The translations under genes and the position numbers were made by a program. A DNA stretch of 64,000 bases, taken from contig NC_067197.1 of assembly GCF_000699445.3 (NCBI RefSeq), forward strand, positions 11,352,152 through 11,416,151, written 5' to 3'. Every line of letters begins with the position of its first letter. The first letter of the stretch is position 1. The notes below the pieces were generated by a model. That model saw nothing but the letters and a program-made list of their open reading frames with translations, ran no database searches and was not told where the DNA came from. This document shows, one piece after another, positions 10,801 to 21,005 of this stretch. Origin of the DNA: Schistosoma haematobium. Its lineage: Eukaryota; Platyhelminthes; Trematoda; Strigeidida; Schistosomatidae.

Positions 10801-12345
10801 AACTTCTAATTTGATGGTGAGGCTCAGTAGGTCAAATATCTGATATTAGTATGATTTCATTTTTTGAGCCAAATGATTTAATTACGAAGCTTTGATTAAC
10901 TTTCTAAATAGCATAATTGGACGTAGCTTCAAAAGAAATGATTTCAATTCTCTCATTGTCTGTGTTCTTGGCAGGATTTTAACCAGTTTTAATTACCATG
11001 TGTCCATCATGTGTGCTTCACCTGGGTATTACAGTTTTATCATAATTTTATAAAAATGTTGAATTATGATTGGCAGTGGGTTCCAAGATCCCAGTTTTAT
11101 CTTATTCGGGATTCGTCTACTACATGTGCCTGTTTCTTAGGGTTGATATACACATAAGGAATTGTATCCAATATCCTTCTCTTTCAACAACCAATGAGGT
11201 TTTAACGTTCACTGAGATCGGATCGAATGTGAAGAGGTTCAGCTGACTAGTTCTAAATGGGGCGGATGAGAGTTCTGGCTTCCTCTGCTAGCCACAAAAC
11301 ATCTGTTCTGTAAAAGACTGAATACAGTAACCTTATCAAACCTCAGTAAAACGTATTAAACATTATGTTCATTTTACAAACAAACTTTTATGATTATTCT
11401 AATAGTCCTATAGAGAATGTTGTAACTTTTAGACTAATTTTAATAACGAACTAACAACAGTTAGAGATTCAGGTTAAATGTAGTTTGTTGTTTGATAGTT
11501 CTTTATTTTCAGAGATTCTGTAGCTAAAGTCGGTTTACAATGATTTCTTTCAATTATGTCGTATTTTATTATAAAATAATACTGTGGTGTGTGCTACTTA
11601 TATTGACATAAGTAGTATATGATGTTAGTCGTGAACAGAAGGTCTGGAAGCAGAGAGACAAGAGGATCGAACAGTAAAGACTCGAAACAGAATGTAGTTT
11701 GTATGAAAATGCAAGAACAATGAAGTCTGAGTCATTATGAGATAATTGATGGACATTTTGCAAATTACGTATTTACTATTTGATTGTTAGATTTTATTAA
11801 CAAGTCCTGTAATATTGTGTCAAATACAGTCGATTGTCTCCACTGGTGTTCTTGTTCACTACAATACTTCTTTTTATCAATTTTTTTTGTCTAGTGGAAC
11901 TATCACAAAAGTTAATTGTATCAAGAAAATACTTGAATATCATTGTTCTAGTGATATAATTGAATTAATTCAAAATTATTTCAGAGAAACTTTACCATAT
12001 GGATGTGAACAAACAATTAATATTTCTAAACATTTAATATCAAATATGATCAATAAATCAAATCAAACTGATTACATTATAAATGATTATCAGAATATTT
12101 ACATAGATACTAATTTAAATCCAATCAAATTGAATGAAATCAATAAAAGTTCACAAAATTCTTTATATCATCAACAAAAAGATATAAAAAATACAAAACG
12201 TAGTAACTATGCAAATATCAATTCAAATTCAATTTTATTAAAAACAACTACAAAAAAGATAAACAATCATTGTAATAAATTGTATATTAATATTATCATC
12301 ATATATATTTCATTATTATTTACAGTTTTAAAGTATGAATTTTGA
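7601..12345 (+). CDS. Secreted/membrane-anchored cysteine-module protein, four exons
   Basis: Model: exons 7601-7830, 9425-9588, 10593-10779 and 11895-12345, all with GT/AG introns, giving 343 residues. The ATG at 7601 opens a signal peptide with a strongly hydrophobic core (residues 17-28). Four modules follow, one per exon, each with three cysteines: C36-x9-C46-x29-C76; C87-x8-C96-x29-C126; C-x10-C-x41-C; C-x8-C-x19-C. An Asn/Lys/Ser-rich spacer with several N-glycosylation sequons comes next, then a hydrophobic C-terminus (…NIIIIYISLLFTVL) that could be a GPI signal or membrane anchor. Introns 2 and 3 are otherwise unremarkable; intron 1 holds a SINE. I recognise no family. The equal 29-residue spacing in modules 1 and 2 and the exon-per-module layout argue for internal exon duplication and a real gene. 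The exon 2/exon 3 junction is the weakest part of the model. Confidence 0.72.
7898..8340 (-). repeat. Family B SINE in intron 1
   Basis: Full-length minus-strand copy: tail at 7910-7970, mutated hammerhead at 7990-8040 (TTGAGGC core), box B region near 8065, box A complement CCACTAGACCACTGAGCC at 8102-8119, then about 180 bp of extra 5' sequence also present in the copy at 24880. A second tail block (ATTATTATCAGAAGGGATTT) at 8299 repeats the one at 7897, suggesting a tandem or nested insertion. Confidence 0.75.
8341..9424 (+). other. Intron 1, remaining part
   Basis: AT-rich intron sequence ending in a T-rich tract and TTCAG at 9424. Nothing else was recognised. Confidence 0.5.
9425..9588 (+). 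other. Exon 2: module 2
   Basis: Starts after TCAG with the base that completes the split Arg codon. Two donors are possible: 9589 (GTAGTA, weaker) gives a frame that continues directly into exon 3 at 10593. 9596 (GTGAGT, stronger) would leave phase 2 and does not fit exon 3 unless another exon intervenes. Confidence 0.65.
10499..10520 (+). other. Possible 22-nt micro-exon
   Basis: Bounded by TTTTCAG and GTATGC. If joined to the stronger exon 2 donor it encodes AKNDLCR, which mirrors the CR at the end of exon 1. However, it then meets exon 3 one base out of frame, so it is either unused or marks an alternative or defective splice form. Confidence 0.3.
10593..10779 (+). other. Exon 3: module 3
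   Basis: Preceded by a pyrimidine-rich TTTTTTTATTGCATACAG and ended by AC|GTAAGT. It encodes FRYHRDKC, then the second and third module cysteines, the last in STYC. Its 3' end has the same AC|GTRAGT form as the strong donor of exon 2, in line with exon duplication. Confidence 0.7.
10780..11894 (+). other. Intron 3 with decayed repeats
   Basis: 11060-11130 is a strongly decayed Smα end (ATTCGGGATTCGTCTACTACATGTGCCTG recalls the hammerhead domain). 11578-11765 is a reversed copy of repeat D. The intron ends in a long pyrimidine tract and CTAG. Confidence 0.5.
11578..11765. repeat. Dispersed repeat D, copy 3 (reversed)
   Basis: In reverse complement it aligns with 1-200 and 908-1115 through TTTTCATACAAA, the GCTTCCAGAC block and TATAAGTAGCACAC. 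It is clearly more diverged than those two. Confidence 0.6.
11895..12345 (+). other. Exon 4: module 4, glycosylation-rich tail, hydrophobic end
   Basis: The first base completes a Thr codon. Module 4 is followed by an Asn-rich linker with NIS, NKS and NQT sequons, then a hydrophobic stretch. The stop is TGA at 12343. No polyadenylation signal is obvious before the PLE remnant that starts about 60 bp downstream. Confidence 0.72.
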
Positions 12346-12407
12346 TGTTTGAAAGTAAAAACAAAAAAAAACTACAAGTTCAGCAGATTGACAGTGGGTA
12401 ATTTAAA

Positions 12408-13200
12408 TTAAAATGTTAATTAAAACACGAAGTTCAGCGAAGGTATCTCTTTTCAACGAATTTATTATCAAGCTGTACAATCGTATATATATATATATAT
12501 ATATATGAGAAAAAGTACAAATTCCGCGAGGAAATGTGAACACACGTAGCCAGCGCTCGCTTTCAACTTGGTTACGGGAACATATCTCAGTTTGGTTTTA
12601 TAAGGAAGAAAGGAAAGCAGTTAGGAGTTCTATACTTGAACACCTAATCGACTGTAACCATTCTACAGATCTACAATTTGATTTTAAGTTTGTTTCTATG
12701 ATTCGTTCAAATTTCTCCAGATTTCTTCGTAACCAACTCTTAAAAATAGCCGAAGCTCTTACCATCCAGGTGTTTAAACCAGGATTATGTGTACAAAAGA
12801 AGTACGGCTTATCGTTATCGTTACCTTGGCCTTAATTATTTTGATTATCCTATTATTATTATTATTATTATTATTACTGCATTCCCCCTTTACTTATGTC
12901 TTATATTCTCATTATTTTATTCGTTTATTTCTACACCTCTATGACCTTTAATTATTATAACAAAAGCATTTTAATAATTTTAATCTTCATATTATATTCA
13001 CTAAATCTATTGTTATCATTCATATTACGTAATCTAGTATTATAATCTTTCCATTACATCATCTTGGTTAATTGTGTTCACATTTCCTCACGGAATTAGT
13101 ACTTTTTCATGTATATACGATTGTACAGCTTGATAAGAAAAATTCGTTGAAAAGAGATCCCTTCACTGAACTTCGTGTTTTAATTTTAATGTTTGAAATG
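12408..13200 (+). mobile_element. Penelope-like element remnant with inverted ends
   Basis: 12408-12547 and 13070-13200 are inverted copies of one ~130-bp sequence (TTAAAACACGAAGTTCAG, then TCAAGCTGTACAATCGTATATA, then GAAATGTGAACACA). Between them lies the C-terminal part of a PLE protein. Inverted or partial pseudo-LTRs are typical of PLEs. The left arm carries a (TA)n run at 12484-12506, and (TTA)n occurs at 12851-12876. Confidence 0.7.
12536..12835 (+). pseudogene. PLE GIY-YIG endonuclease C-terminus
   Basis: A 99-residue frame resembles the C-terminal end of PLE proteins: an SILEHLIDCNHS-like segment, then LLKIAEALTIQVFKPGLCVQ and a final LSLPW. The GIY-YIG catalytic start is missing. 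It reads in a consistent frame to a TAA stop but has no credible start codon. Confidence 0.7.
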
Positions 13201-13795
13201 GGAATTATCTGTAAAATGTTAATATTATTTTTTCTTTTAAAAACTATTATTAAATCTCTTACTCACTTATCAATAAGGTGAAGAAGTCATCTAATTAACA
13301 GGATCCAATGATGAAGATTACTTTCATTGAAAGTCAAAAATGATAAACTGTTCAAAAGATAACTTTAATTATTATGAATCATTTATTAACATTTAGATTT
13401 TTATTTGTCGAGATCATGTTTTCTTTTTCTTGTTTGCAAAAAAAAGAGAATCAATAGTATACAATAGATCATTTTATTCAGTCACTTAAACACAATTATG
13501 GTAATATGTTCAATACTCAACAAATAACTGTTTATGTAACCATGTATACAAATGATTTTACTATTTTGAATAAATAACATTTTTTGCAGTTATATCTGAT
13601 GATCATTTATTCATTTCTTATGTTCTGATGATTAATAAAAGCGTACATTACTAAAACGACCAAAATGTCAAGATTAAACTGTCAGAACCAGTAAGTTTTA
13701 AATGGGAATCCAAGTCTTGAAGGATAAGGTATGAGTTGTTTATTGTGAATAATCATATTACTTAAAATGTATAATTTCAATGTTCAAATAAATAA
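13201..13795. other. AT-rich spacer
   Basis: No gene or repeat supported between the PLE remnant and the SINE/RTE nest. Confidence 0.4.
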
Positions 13796-13802
13796 TATTG
13801 TT

Positions 13803-13856
13803 TTTGATTGAGATCATGAACCGATTGATGTTAGACCACCATTGAAAACCTGGAAG
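13803..13856 (-). repeat. Family B SINE, tail half, left of the RTE
   Basis: Holds the SINE tail up to AAAACCTGGAAG. The rest of the same SINE resumes at 17888, so the RTE element splits one SINE. Confidence 0.75.
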
Positions 13857-14027
13857 TCGTACTGCTGACTGTACAGAGGTGTGACAGCAGTAAGGTGTTT
13901 CCTTCAGACAACCAGCATGACAGCGATGCTGCCTTCCCACAAGGAGGGGTGGGGTTAGAAAAGGTCGACCCTAAAAATGTGCACCTCACCTTACCTCACG
14001 GATTTCCGTCTCCGGCGGTAAGGCCCT

Positions 14028-17000
14028 TTGAAGAACGGAGCTAACACGTCAAAAACCTCCCACGAAAAGGCCGTACGCGACCGGCCTCAAACAGTTGTCC
14101 CTTGGGCACTGCGGTCACGCTCTCAGGTCACTGAGACCGCCTCTAATCCAATTCCCTTTTCAGGTACCTCCAGAAGAACCCTTCCACGGTGTGGGCAACC
14201 GGGAAGTGATAACCGCCCTCATACCTCTAACAGCACCCAAGACCACTGTATTCATAATCAACCTTCCTCTTCAATTCCTATTATTCCTCCTACATCGACT
14301 TTCAACCCTAAACTTCCTCCTTCGGCTTCCTCCTCAAGTGTCACCATAGCCAACGATTCTAGTGCTCAAAACTCTGTCCCAGGTCTACTGAAACCTCGCT
14401 CCAAACTACACATTGGAGCTTTCAACGTACACACTCTATGTCAAATCGGTCAGCAGGCTTCCTTGGCTAAAACCCTAGAGTCTCTTTCCATTGATGTATG
14501 CTGTGTCTCCGAAACACGCATACAGGATTCCAGTGTGGTCATTCACTTGACCTCACCTCGGCAAAACGGAGAGCCAACGAGATACACCCTACGTGTATCT
14601 GGTGACCCGATGACCAGTTCTCGTGGACTGGCAGGTGTAGGCATAGCACTAAGCATGAGGGCGGAACAAGCACTGCCAGAGTGGATCCCCGTCAACAGTC
14701 GTCTATGTGCTGTTCGGCTAAACGGCTCCGTAAGAACTCGGAAGGATAGGGACACACGTCGTTGCCTTTTCGTCGTTTCTGCCTACGCTCCCACTGACTG
14801 CAGCTCAGATGATGTGAAAGATGAATTTTACAGAAAGCTGTCCGAACTTCTTCAGAAAGCTAAACGCTCAGACATAGTACTCGTAGGGGTGACTTTAATG
14901 CTCAGATAGGTAGCTTAAACCAAACGGAAAGGCATTTAGGTGGATATTTTAGCATTCCGGCACAGCGAACAGATAATGGTGACCGTCTGCTGCAACTGTG
15001 CTCAGACAATCGCTTATTTTTAGCAAACACAAATTTTAAGCATAAGGAGAGACATCGTCTAACATGGCGACCCCCTACACCAAACCAACGATGGACTCAA
15101 ATAGACCATATTGCCATCAGTCATCGTTGAAGAGGGTCGGTACAAGATTGTCGCTCATTCTGGAGTACCTGCTTGGACTCCGATCACGCCCTAATACGGG
15201 CACGCATCTGCTTGCGCCTCACTGGACGCAAAAAGCCACAGTAAAAAGACCCATTAGAACCGAACTGAGTAGCGTGGAAACCAAAAGTAGGTTCCAGGAA
15301 CAACTGAGGTCACGATTAGGTAGTTCTGAAGACGAGGTTGACCCAGTTGTTGCTTGGAAAGCCATACAAACAGCTGTGGAAACAGCAGTGACATCTATTA
15401 GTGATTTAAACCACAGGGTTACAAAGAACCAGTGGATTTCTTCAAAGTCTATCACACTGATGGATTCTCGCAAACTCGTCCCATCAGGTTCAGAACATGA
15501 TGAAGAGCGACAACAAATCAGATCTAGGTTAAGGAAAAGTCTAAGAAACGACCGTGAGCAGTGGTGGGCAACGAAAGCAAAAGAGATGGAAAAGGCGGCG
15601 ACTATAGGGAACACAAGACAGCTTTACAGACTAATAAAAGAAACTGGAATTAATAAGTCAAGTGTAAGTGAGATTATATCGGAAAAAGACGATACACTCA
15701 TCTGCTCCCAATCCAGGCGTTTAGAACGATGGGCGGAACATTTCAGAGAACAGTTCAGCTGGCCTTCAGCTACTCTACAACTACCCTCCATTCCCAGACA
15801 GTGTGAATGGAACATTGAAGTAGGTCCCCCAACTCTTGCTGAAGTTCAAAAGGCTATAGTTAATCTGAAACGAGGAAGGGCAGCTGGTCCAGATGGATTG
15901 GCTCCAGAGGTCTTTAAGGATGGTGGTCCAATTTTAGCGATTAGGTTGACTAATATTTTAGCTAAAATCTGGGAGTTAGACGTTATTCCATCTAACTGGT
16001 CACAATCACTTATCGTCCCAATATATAAGAAAGGGTCAAAATCATCCTGTGACAACCACAGAGGGATTAGTTTAACTAATATAATATCTAAAATACTGGC
16101 CTCGATAATTATCAGACGCCTAGTTAAGACTCGTGAACTGCAAACACGAGAGAACCAAGCTGGCTTTAGACCTGGTCGTGGCTGCATCGACCACATATTC
16201 ACCATTCGTCAGATTCTAGAACACAGGCATACTTATCGGCGTCCGACAATGGTGGTCTTTCTCGACTTGAAAGCAGCATTTGACTCGGTAGACCGCGAGA
16301 TTCTGTGGCAGTGTCTGTCATTGAAAGGCGTACCCCAGAAGTACATAAACCTTGTAAAGGCTCTTTACTCGAACACTACTAGTCGAGTCAGAGCTTATGG
16401 CGAACTGTCATCTACTTTTGCAACCTCAAGTGGTGTCCGTCAAGGCTGTCCACTTTCCCCATTTTTGTTTAACTTCATCATAGATCTACTGATGGAAATA
16501 ACTTTCTCATCGACTGAGTTCTCGGGTATTGATCTCCTTCCAGGAGGTCCACTTATCGACTTAGAATACGCAGATGACATAGTCCTGTTTGGTGAAGACG
16601 CTGACAAAATGCAGAGTCTTTTGGCAGCACTAAGCAACAATGCCAGCATGTTTGGAATGCGCTTCTCTCCCTCTAAATGCAAGTTGTTGCTTCAGGACTG
16701 GTCTGCGTCAACACCTGAACTAAGGATAGGGAGTGAAGTAGTCGAACGCGTCGACAACTTCACTTATCTTGGAAGTCTGATCAGCCCTTATGGGTTGGTG
16801 TCTGACGAAATCTGAGCACGGATTTGAAAAGCTCGTTTGGCTTTTGCCAAATTACGTCACCTATGGCGAAGGCGAGATATCCGTCTATCAATAAAAGGAC
16901 GAGTATACTGCGCGGCAGTCCGTTCTGTTTTACTTTACGGCAGCGAAACATGGCCTTTAAGAGTAGAAGACACCCGTGAGCTACTAGTATTTGACCACAG

Positions 17001-17415
17001 ATGCCTTAGAAATATTGCTGGCGTCTGTTGGGATCACCGGGTAAATAATAGTGAGGTTAGACGCAGGGTATTAGGTAATGATGGTAAATCAGTTGATGAG
17101 GTTATGAATCTTCATCGACTGAGATAATTGGGCCACCTGTTACGTATGCCTGAACACCGATTACCACGACGTGCAATGCTATCCGGTATTGGAAATGGTT
17201 GGAAGAAAGTTAGGGGCGGCCAAACCAAAACGTGGCATCAGTGCTTGAAGTCACTAACTTCTAGTCTGAGCCATGTTGGTAGATGCAGACTACTTGGTTG
17301 GGGTCCGCGTGACTTTCGTAACCAATGGTTGGAGACTCTTGGTGACATGGCTCAGAATCGATCACAATGGCATCGGTGTATACACTCCCTGTCTTCCCTT
17401 AAACTAAGAGATTAA
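14028..17415 (+). pseudogene. RTE endonuclease-reverse transcriptase, broken
   Basis: The N-terminal endonuclease shows the GAFNVHTL block, VCCVSETRI with the catalytic Glu, FVVSAYAPT and, after a frameshift near 14887, GDFNAQIG, then IDHIAISH and SDHALI. A second frameshift sits in the A-run near 15230. The RT domain has the AAGPDGLAPE entry, KGSKSSCDNHRGISLTN, QAGFRPGRGC, motif A FLDLKAAFDSVD, SGVRQGCPLSP and the catalytic YADD (~16566). The C-terminal region (LLYGSETW, LVFDHRCLRNIAG, LGHLLRMPEHRLPRRA) follows. Nonsense codons lie near 15126, at 16813, at ~16825 and at 17125. Compared with the 63 kb copy, those at 16813 and 16825 are single-base changes (TCA and CGA to TGA). In total there are two frameshifts and four stops. 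Confidence 0.88.
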
Positions 17416-17495
17416 AATCGCTTCATATCTTTCTTTCTACGAACCAATTCTTTCTTCTTGTACTATATCTCTATATGCAATCTTTCTCTTATATA

Positions 17496-17748
17496 GGTGT
17501 CATTACCAAGGTTTGATTTGATAATTTCGAATAAATTGAGCATTGGGTTGATTGTTATAGATAAAAATAATATATTTGTAATATCCCAATGAGTAGAAAA
17601 TTGGATTTTTCTGACGTTTCGTGGCTTAGTGTAAGTCACTTCCAAATTTGGTTATTTATTCTCTGAAGAAGTGACATACACTAAGCCACGAAACGTCAGA
17701 AAAATCCAATTTTCTACTCATTGGGATATTACAAATATATTATTTTTA
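17496..17748. mobile_element. Fold-back element in the RTE 3' UTR
   Basis: A 253-bp insertion flanked by a 14-bp direct repeat CTTTCTCTTATATA (17482-17495 and 17749-17762). The matching 3' UTR at 63.7 kb lacks the insertion, giving an empty-site comparison. Inside are 81-nt inverted arms, 17562-17642 and 17668-17748, around a 25-nt loop. The arms contain CACGAAACGTC next to GAAGAAGTGAC, a motif style familiar from Penelope-type terminal regions; that assignment is an inference. Confidence 0.75.
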
Positions 17749-17887
17749 CTTTCTCTTATATATTACCACCTTTGACCTAACCACTGCTGTGAATCCGGTG
17801 TTCATCTTGTTGTGCTGATGCGGCATGGCAACCTGGACCGATGCACATATGTGCCTGGTCCTACGTTGTAGCTGACTGACTGACTGA

Positions 17888-18062
17888 CTGGAAGCACTGA
17901 ACGGTTGTTTCATCCTATTGTGGGACATCTCAGCAGGGTGTATCCACGAATCTGCAAGCGGGATTCGAATCTAGGGCCTATCAGTCTCACACATCTAGAC
18001 TACTGATCTAGAATCCAACGGTGTTAATGTTTAACCTCAACTAATCCACGAAAATGAGCGAC
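17888..18062 (-). repeat. Family B SINE, body half, right of the RTE
   Basis: Continues the SINE begun at 13803: decayed hammerhead at 17891-17945, box B complement near 17970, then 5' sequence TAACCTCAACTAATCCACGAAA. Confidence 0.7.
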
Positions 18063-18599
18063 TATATTCCATTGTACTGGGGTAGATACCTGTCTCTATT
18101 GTAATGATTCAGAATGCAATATATAATTAATATTTATAAAGTGACGAATGCTCATGTAGGAAAATAATTATACCAAAATTACATGACGATTAATTCATAA
18201 ATAGTTCACTGAAGCATACAAAATTTAAATCATTATTCAGGCTAAAGTAAATATCCCCCAGATTTCCATCAGGATCTATTTCAGTGTTGAAATATGAATG
18301 CCGAAATAAACCAGTTAAAAGTATAATTCTACGTGTTTTTTTATAAATTAGGAAACCAGATCAACAGTTCAGAATTGAAGAAAAATGTTGAGCATAATAG
18401 AAATTATGACTAACAGAATTCGAGTTATTTTATGTGTAAGGATCTTAAGATTTATTTCTACTGCTTGAAGCACACGTGACAATCAGTTATAGCTTACTGA
18501 TGATATTCATAGCTTATAAAATAAGATTTTCCTGAGATGACATGAAATGTTGGTAAAGTGTTTCGTTTTATTCAAAGCGTGGATAAATGCCCACTTTTT

Positions 18600-18600
<1 letters not shown>
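18063..18600. other. AT-rich DNA
   Basis: No supportable feature. Confidence 0.4.

Positions 18601-18601
<1 letters not shown>

Positions 18602-18641
<40 letters not shown>
18602..18641. repeat. (TA)n microsatellite
   Basis: Uninterrupted TA dinucleotides, about 20 units. Confidence 0.95.
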
Positions 18642-18643
<2 letters not shown>

Positions 18644-18644
18644 A

Positions 18645-19188
18645 TGTGGTATCTTCTGAAATTATTTGTCTTACATAATGAATATTGCTGAAGCACATCT
18701 TAGTGGCCCGGCATGTGACTCCATGCATATCGTATGATTGATTGTTGTCAAAACATACATCCTAGCTATCTTTATATAAAAGTATCGATTTAGATCGCGT
18801 TAGCGAATAACGGAATTAAATAAGTCAAATACGAGAATGGATTTCTTAATACATATATTTTGTACAATCGTTGATCAGAACAGATAATCAGAGAGACTCA
18901 GCTAAGGAAATGCAGAAGAGAGAGCGAAACGACGCTTAGTGGAGAATTCATGTGAGCCAACTGCATTTAGTCAAGCGTTAATCGATATTTATAATCACAA
19001 AAATAAACCACAGGCATTTGATAAATAGGATAAGAAGTGCACACACATACGCTCAGATAAAAACAGTCAAGGCTGATAAATGAATAATTAACAAGGTCAT
19101 AACGTGAGTAAAGACGAATGGATAAATAGACCTGTCCAGAGTCTAGAATATGTTGTACGGGCTTAACAAATCAACCAACAATACAACA
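18645..19188 (-). mobile_element. LTR-like repeat, family E, copy 1
   Basis: In reverse complement it aligns over several hundred bases with 45252-45782: a TGTTGTAT start, GTTAAGCCC, GACTGTTTTTAT, TATAAATATCGATTAACGC, then CTAAATGCAGTTGGCTCACATGA and TGTACAAAATATA. The end at GGGCCACTAA is followed by divergent sequence and a (TA)n run, so this copy's inner end is unclear. Confidence 0.65.
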
Positions 19189-19727
19189 TGCTTATTGTTT
19201 ATTATTTGAATAGTAGTCTGTAGACGGTTTAACGCAAAAATCAAATTACAATTGATCTCAGTAATGCATTCTGTTTAAAAGCGGAAAAATTGAAACTTGA
19301 AATTAATCTAATTATTTATAAGGCGGCCTTGTTGGATATCTGGACTACTTATTCCTACCATCTAGTTATTTTAACAAGTTATCTGTTTTCATATTTGTTA
19401 TAACACATCATTATGTCTGGTAATCGCATGACGTATTCAGGAGAATTTATCAATTCTTCACGACTTTTCGCTGTACAACTTATAAAAAGGTACAATCAGA
19501 GACATTGTGGTAGCTGACAATATGCATTGAAAAGAATGAACATTATTCAGATGTCCATTCCTGAACTGCTAATATCTAATTGGCCAACACTTATCGCGAA
19601 CACTTAATAATTATCGCAAGGGTCGATCGAGAAATATGAAAAAGGAAACTTGTTGAAATCTCATACTGTATCAAAAATATAATAATGAATAAAGCAATTA
19701 GTATTAATAATAAATACATTTTTTATT
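19189..19727. other. AT-rich spacer
   Basis: No feature supported between the two LTR-type repeats. Confidence 0.4.
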
Positions 19728-20293
19728 TGGTCTGTCCCTATAAGCATAATGAATTGTAACTTTGGGATCCATTTATGGATCAGTACTATGCGTATATTTT
19801 TATCGTATAATTGTTAAATAGCTAAACTATTCAAATTCATGTCCCTCTTAATATGAGCTTTATTTTGACCTAAAAACTATTGTTATACGATCTACCATTT
19901 TTGAATTATGCCCTGTCTATCAATAACTATCTCCTTCATTCATAGCCACATATGGCTAAGTCTTGTACAAATGTTGTTTCCTATTTTATGGTACGATGTG
20001 GTCTGTCTGGTTGGTATATAAACCCAGTATGCTTAAAATAAATGATTCATATTGCAGAGGCTGAGATTGATGTTCTGGACTTAACTGGCTGAGCTAGGCA
20101 GGAAGCAGAATCATTAAAGACCCTAGACTGCTCGTATTTGTTTTATGCGTCATTGGGCCGATCGATAATTCACCGCTCTCTAATTGGCGGTATCATTACG
20201 TTATACATTAACAGGGCACACAGGCCACAAGTTATAACAATTGGCGACGGGGTGAAAACAAAGAACCAAGGACACAAACCACAAGTTATAACA
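19728..20293 (+). mobile_element. LTR, family F, copy 1, with PBS stub
   Basis: 19728-20239 aligns with the solo LTR at 30547-31020, including the promoter-like GGTATATAAACCC and the GCTCGTATTTGTTTTATGCG block, and ends TTATAACA. Then comes ATTGGCGACGGGGTG (leader/PBS-like) and, at 20287-20293, a second TATAACA after CCACAAGT. The flanks TTATT/TCATT are an imperfect 5-bp duplication. Confidence 0.7.
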
Positions 20294-20700
20294 TCATTGT
20301 TATCAAGTTACTGTGAAAACTCGAATCTACCAAAGTACATCAGTCGATTGAATGGATTATTTTTCCCGTAATAACGACAGTAACGTGTTTCTTTTTTAAA
20401 AGAAAACTAATGCTTTCTTTCTTTTAAACATTTCAGGTTTAAAGTTTACTAATAGTAGGCAACTAAATAAAGCAGAAATAAACTCTCAGTATATATTTGG
20501 GTTTGTTTGAAGCTTATATATTTGTGGAAAGATGTGTCTTATTACTTTACGGTTGAATCATTTTCACAAGTAAACAAAATTTCAAATTCTAATCGAATTA
20601 TCATGAAAAATAATTTATCAAAGAAATAAACTAAAACTTTTTGCAAAAATAAACTCGTTACTGATTACTATACAGAATTATTTGTTAAAGATAGCAAGAA
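20294..20700. other. AT-rich spacer
   Basis: Nothing recognised. Confidence 0.4.
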
Positions 20701-20711
20701 CAAAGATTAGT

Positions 20712-20759
20712 GCAGAATAATATGAATCCATATTATTTCGTTAGATTCTCATCAGCTGC
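20712..20759 (-). ncRNA. Penelope-type hammerhead, intact core
   Basis: On the minus strand: GCAG, CTGATGA, GAATCTAAC, GAAA, a long AT-rich stem III hairpin, ATT, CTGC. Stem I (GCAG/CTGC) is complementary and stem III pairs over about 10 bp. This is the best-preserved of the three PLE-type copies. Confidence 0.72.
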
Positions 20760-20824
20760 TTACGACCTGAAATGTTTGAAAATCAACGTTATTACAGATG
20801 TTGACATATTTGACATTCATTTGA

Positions 20825-21005
20825 TCTTAAGCATTCAGCAGTGCCGTTGCAAGATATCTCCTTGACACAGAACATGAAGTCGATACACTGAAGTCCATCA
20901 AAGTGATTAACAAACAAACAAGCGAACAAACTCTAACCTTTTGAAATTTGCCGAAGGAATAGTAATCAAACATCAAACCAGACAGTAATCAATCTTTCTT
21001 TGCCC
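20825..21005 (+). pseudogene. PLE endonuclease C-terminal fragment
   Basis: Nucleotides align with 32300-32505 (CAGTGCCGTTGCAAGATATCTCCTTGACACAG, then the AAGTCCATCAAAGTGATTAACAA region and the TCTTTCTTTGCCCTGGTAACATT end). The frame is broken by indels. It is on the opposite strand to the adjacent hammerhead, as expected from a rearranged PLE. Confidence 0.65.

Larger units (their letters stand above)
13857..17887 (+). mobile_element. RTE-type non-LTR retrotransposon (lineage 1), nearly full length
   Basis: About 4.0 kb, flanked by the 7-bp repeat CTGGAAG (13850-13856 and 17888-17894). The 5' UTR starts at TCGTACTGCTGACTG. It then holds an endonuclease-reverse transcriptase coding region and a 3' UTR ending in a short TGAC microsatellite tail, as usual for RTE elements. 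Related fragments lie at 53483-55400, 61050-61880 and 63135-63910. A fold-back element is inserted at 17496-17748. Coding breaks make it immobile on its own. Confidence 0.85.

Noticed and set aside
15219..16682. Minus-strand open frames of 63-131 residues
   Set aside because: Shadows of the plus-strand RT domain of the 14 kb RTE element.
18507..18728. Frame containing an (Ile-Tyr) run
   Set aside because: Translation of a (TA)n microsatellite; the same holds for frames at 35763 and 40194.
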